DNA of 64,000 bases from Sphingomonadaceae bacterium (lineage in GTDB: Bacteria > Pseudomonadota > Alphaproteobacteria > Sphingomonadales > Sphingomonadaceae): positions 62,001 to 126,000 of the forward strand of contig JAKFUU010000005.1 in assembly GCA_021732525.1 (NCBI GenBank). Direction: 5' to 3'. Within the stretch, counting starts at the first letter, position 1; each line of letters opens with the position of its first letter. The notes beneath the pieces are model-generated. The model was not told the DNA's origin and made no database searches. It was given only the letters and a program-made list of their open reading frames with translations. A program made the translations under genes and the position numbers. This document shows positions 60,278-64,000 of this stretch, in pieces.

Positions 60278-60889
60278 TTATTTCACGATACCGCGGTAGG
60301 ACAGCCGGCCATTAGCGCCCGGTTGAATCGGAGTGGCAAAGATCCAGCGTATATGCGTGACATCGCTCGCCTCCGCCGCGCGAGTCACTGTCTCGGCGAC
60401 GCCCTTTTGCCCCAATCTGCTACTTTCGGTACCCGGCACCGCAACCTGCGTAACCGCTTCGGTCACGGTCAGCTTGTCCAGCGTGCCCCATGTCTTGCCG
60501 CCATCCACGGACAATTCCGCCCAATCTTCGGTTGACGACAAAAATTGTATGGCTGCGGGCATCGGGTTGGTGGCGAGAAATCGCGATGCGGGATCCTTGC
60601 CCGTATTTTCATAATGCAAGGTAAAGACAACGCGATCTCCCGGCACAATGATAACCGCCGACGGATCTTTCAAAATCAGCTGCTCTTTGCCATTGGCGTC
60701 AATTTCGGACCGTTCGATCTGCGCATTATTTTTCAGTACGATGGACGATTTTGCAGTCGAGGTCGCTGGCACTGGCGATGGTTGCGCTTTTGCGGTTTCG
60801 ATCATAGCTGCCATCGAACCGGAAATGGCAGCCATCAGCAAGGCCGCCGCGTAAACGGTTTCGACATTAATTTTCCATTGTTTGATCAT
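60278..60889 (-). CDS. exported DUF11-like protein
   Basis: This 203-residue protein has a signal peptide (ending TAKAQ, near residue 35) and one DUF11-like beta domain (about 75-203): VVFTLHYENTGKDPASRFLATNPMPAAIQFL. It ends in LSYRGIVK. The DGGKTWGTLDKL segment is typical of such domains in sphingomonads. It is a third member of the DUF11 group in this window, much smaller than the two at 47.8 and 49.7 kb, and lacks their extra domains. The role is unknown. Confidence 0.78.
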   Translation of the reverse strand: MIKQWKINVETVYAAALLMAAISGSMAAMIETAKAQPSPVPATSTAKSSIVLKNNAQIERSEIDANGKEQLILKDPSAVIIVPGDRVVFTLHYENTGKDPASRFLATNPMPAAIQFLSSTEDWAELSVDGGKTWGTLDKLTVTEAVTQVAVPGTESSRLGQKGVAETVTRAAEASDVTHIRWIFATPIQPGANGRLSYRGIVK

Positions 60890-61377
60890 TGCGGAATTCC
60901 CAATATATGCACGCTTTGCGTTTTTAATTCAAACATAGGGGCTATATCGCCCAGCCATAGTTAACAGCCGGTAAATTTCTCCGGCAGCAGCATTTTGATT
61001 CCTCAATTACGGCATTTTTGCGCAATTGATTCCACAGTAATGATTCTACAGTAAAATTACGCGACTGAACGCCATAACAATTGGCAGCGGCCAAGCCCCA
61101 ACTATGTGCCGCCACTAAGCAGCCAACAATGATCGCCTAAAAATACTAGGGCTACTTGATGAATATATCCATTGGGTATATAGCGCGAATGACAAACAAA
61201 TCTCCTGCTTTTGCGCTGGTTTGACTGCCGCATTTTTCCCTCTTTCGGCCCCCCAATCCGACGCTTGAGAAACGGATAATATCGGGGAGCAGAATGAGAC
61301 TGTGATGTTGCGGTAACCTTCCCCAGCTGGCCCAAAATATCACTTTCGACCATATCACTTTCGACCATGAGGTAACT
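60890..61377. other. 488-bp non-coding region upstream of acnA
   Basis: The region holds the acnA promoter and the 5' side of the DUF11-like gene. Minus-strand open frames here lack ribosome sites. A tandem 15-bp duplication (TATCACTTTCGACCA at 61338-61352 and 61353-61367) ends 10 bases before the acnA start, so it spans the place of the ribosome site spacer and leader. Confidence 0.7.

Positions 61378-64000
<2,623 letters not shown>

Overview
The window looks like a stretch of ordinary chromosome from a sphingomonad-type alphaproteobacterium (Sphingomonadales, in the Sphingopyxis/Sphingorhabdus range). This is inferred from the alphaproteobacterial layouts mutY/DUF721/thioredoxin-fold/smc and ubiA/rsmE/gshA, a DUF1489 gene, a PduO-type cobalamin adenosyltransferase, a class I fumarase, a TonB receptor with an IVVTAQRR box, and a PEP-CTERM-like tail of the PAPG type. 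There is no prophage, CRISPR array or intact insertion sequence. Genes sit on both strands in short operons and most are housekeeping genes.

Layout. 0.1-7 kb: a secreted protein, a minus-strand set gluQ/HIG1/pduO, an HNH nuclease, a lipoprotein plus metalloprotease-like lipoprotein pair, and an orphan 2Fe-2S oxidoreductase subunit. 7-10 kb: rpsU, an FKBP isomerase, and an aminotransferase gene broken by a Phd/VapC toxin-antitoxin module. 10-16 kb: fumarase, then nrdA, a 48-residue small ORF, and nrdB. 16-25 kb: DUF1294, ygfZ, pyrC, rarD, typA, a monoheme-cytochrome-like gene with a TPR gene, and an SBF-type transporter. 25-37 kb: ankyrin protein, SCO/YcgN/YgjP, a glycosyltransferase with an LpxH-like phosphatase, cyclophilin, mgtE, DUF1489, a CPBP protease, and a minus-strand operon mutY/serine hydrolase/nudC/DsbA-like. 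37-43 kb: DUF721, two DsbA-like proteins, smc. 43-47 kb: a ParDE module and ubiA/aldo-keto reductase/alcohol-dehydrogenase-like. 47-53 kb: rsmE and gshA separated by two large divergent secreted DUF11/GEVED-type proteins. 53-64 kb: TonB receptor, tRNA-Trp, secE, nusG, a PrsT-like TPR lipoprotein, a PEP-CTERM-like protein, two more secreted proteins, and acnA running off the right edge.

The most unusual content is not coding. Six to seven intergenic elements begin TAGAGC and end GCTCTA. Four are copies of one 104-105 bp double-hairpin repeat (3645, 17040, 27708, 60089); two, perhaps three, belong to a second, MITE-like family (19061, 53144, 22031-22169). They lie at gene 3' ends, mostly between convergent genes, and the TAG of the terminus is often the stop codon of the neighbouring gene. 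Other palindromic repeats are a perfect 31-bp inverted repeat (1001-1080), a 139-bp direct repeat pair around a DUF1294 gene, and a long inverted repeat between the divergent starts of ubiA and rsmE.

I found no clear new defence or biosynthetic system. The best candidates for undescribed biology are the TAGAGC element families, the small protein between nrdA and nrdB, possible off-target operator half-sites of the toxin-antitoxin module, and a possible AUC-initiated cytochrome-like gene.
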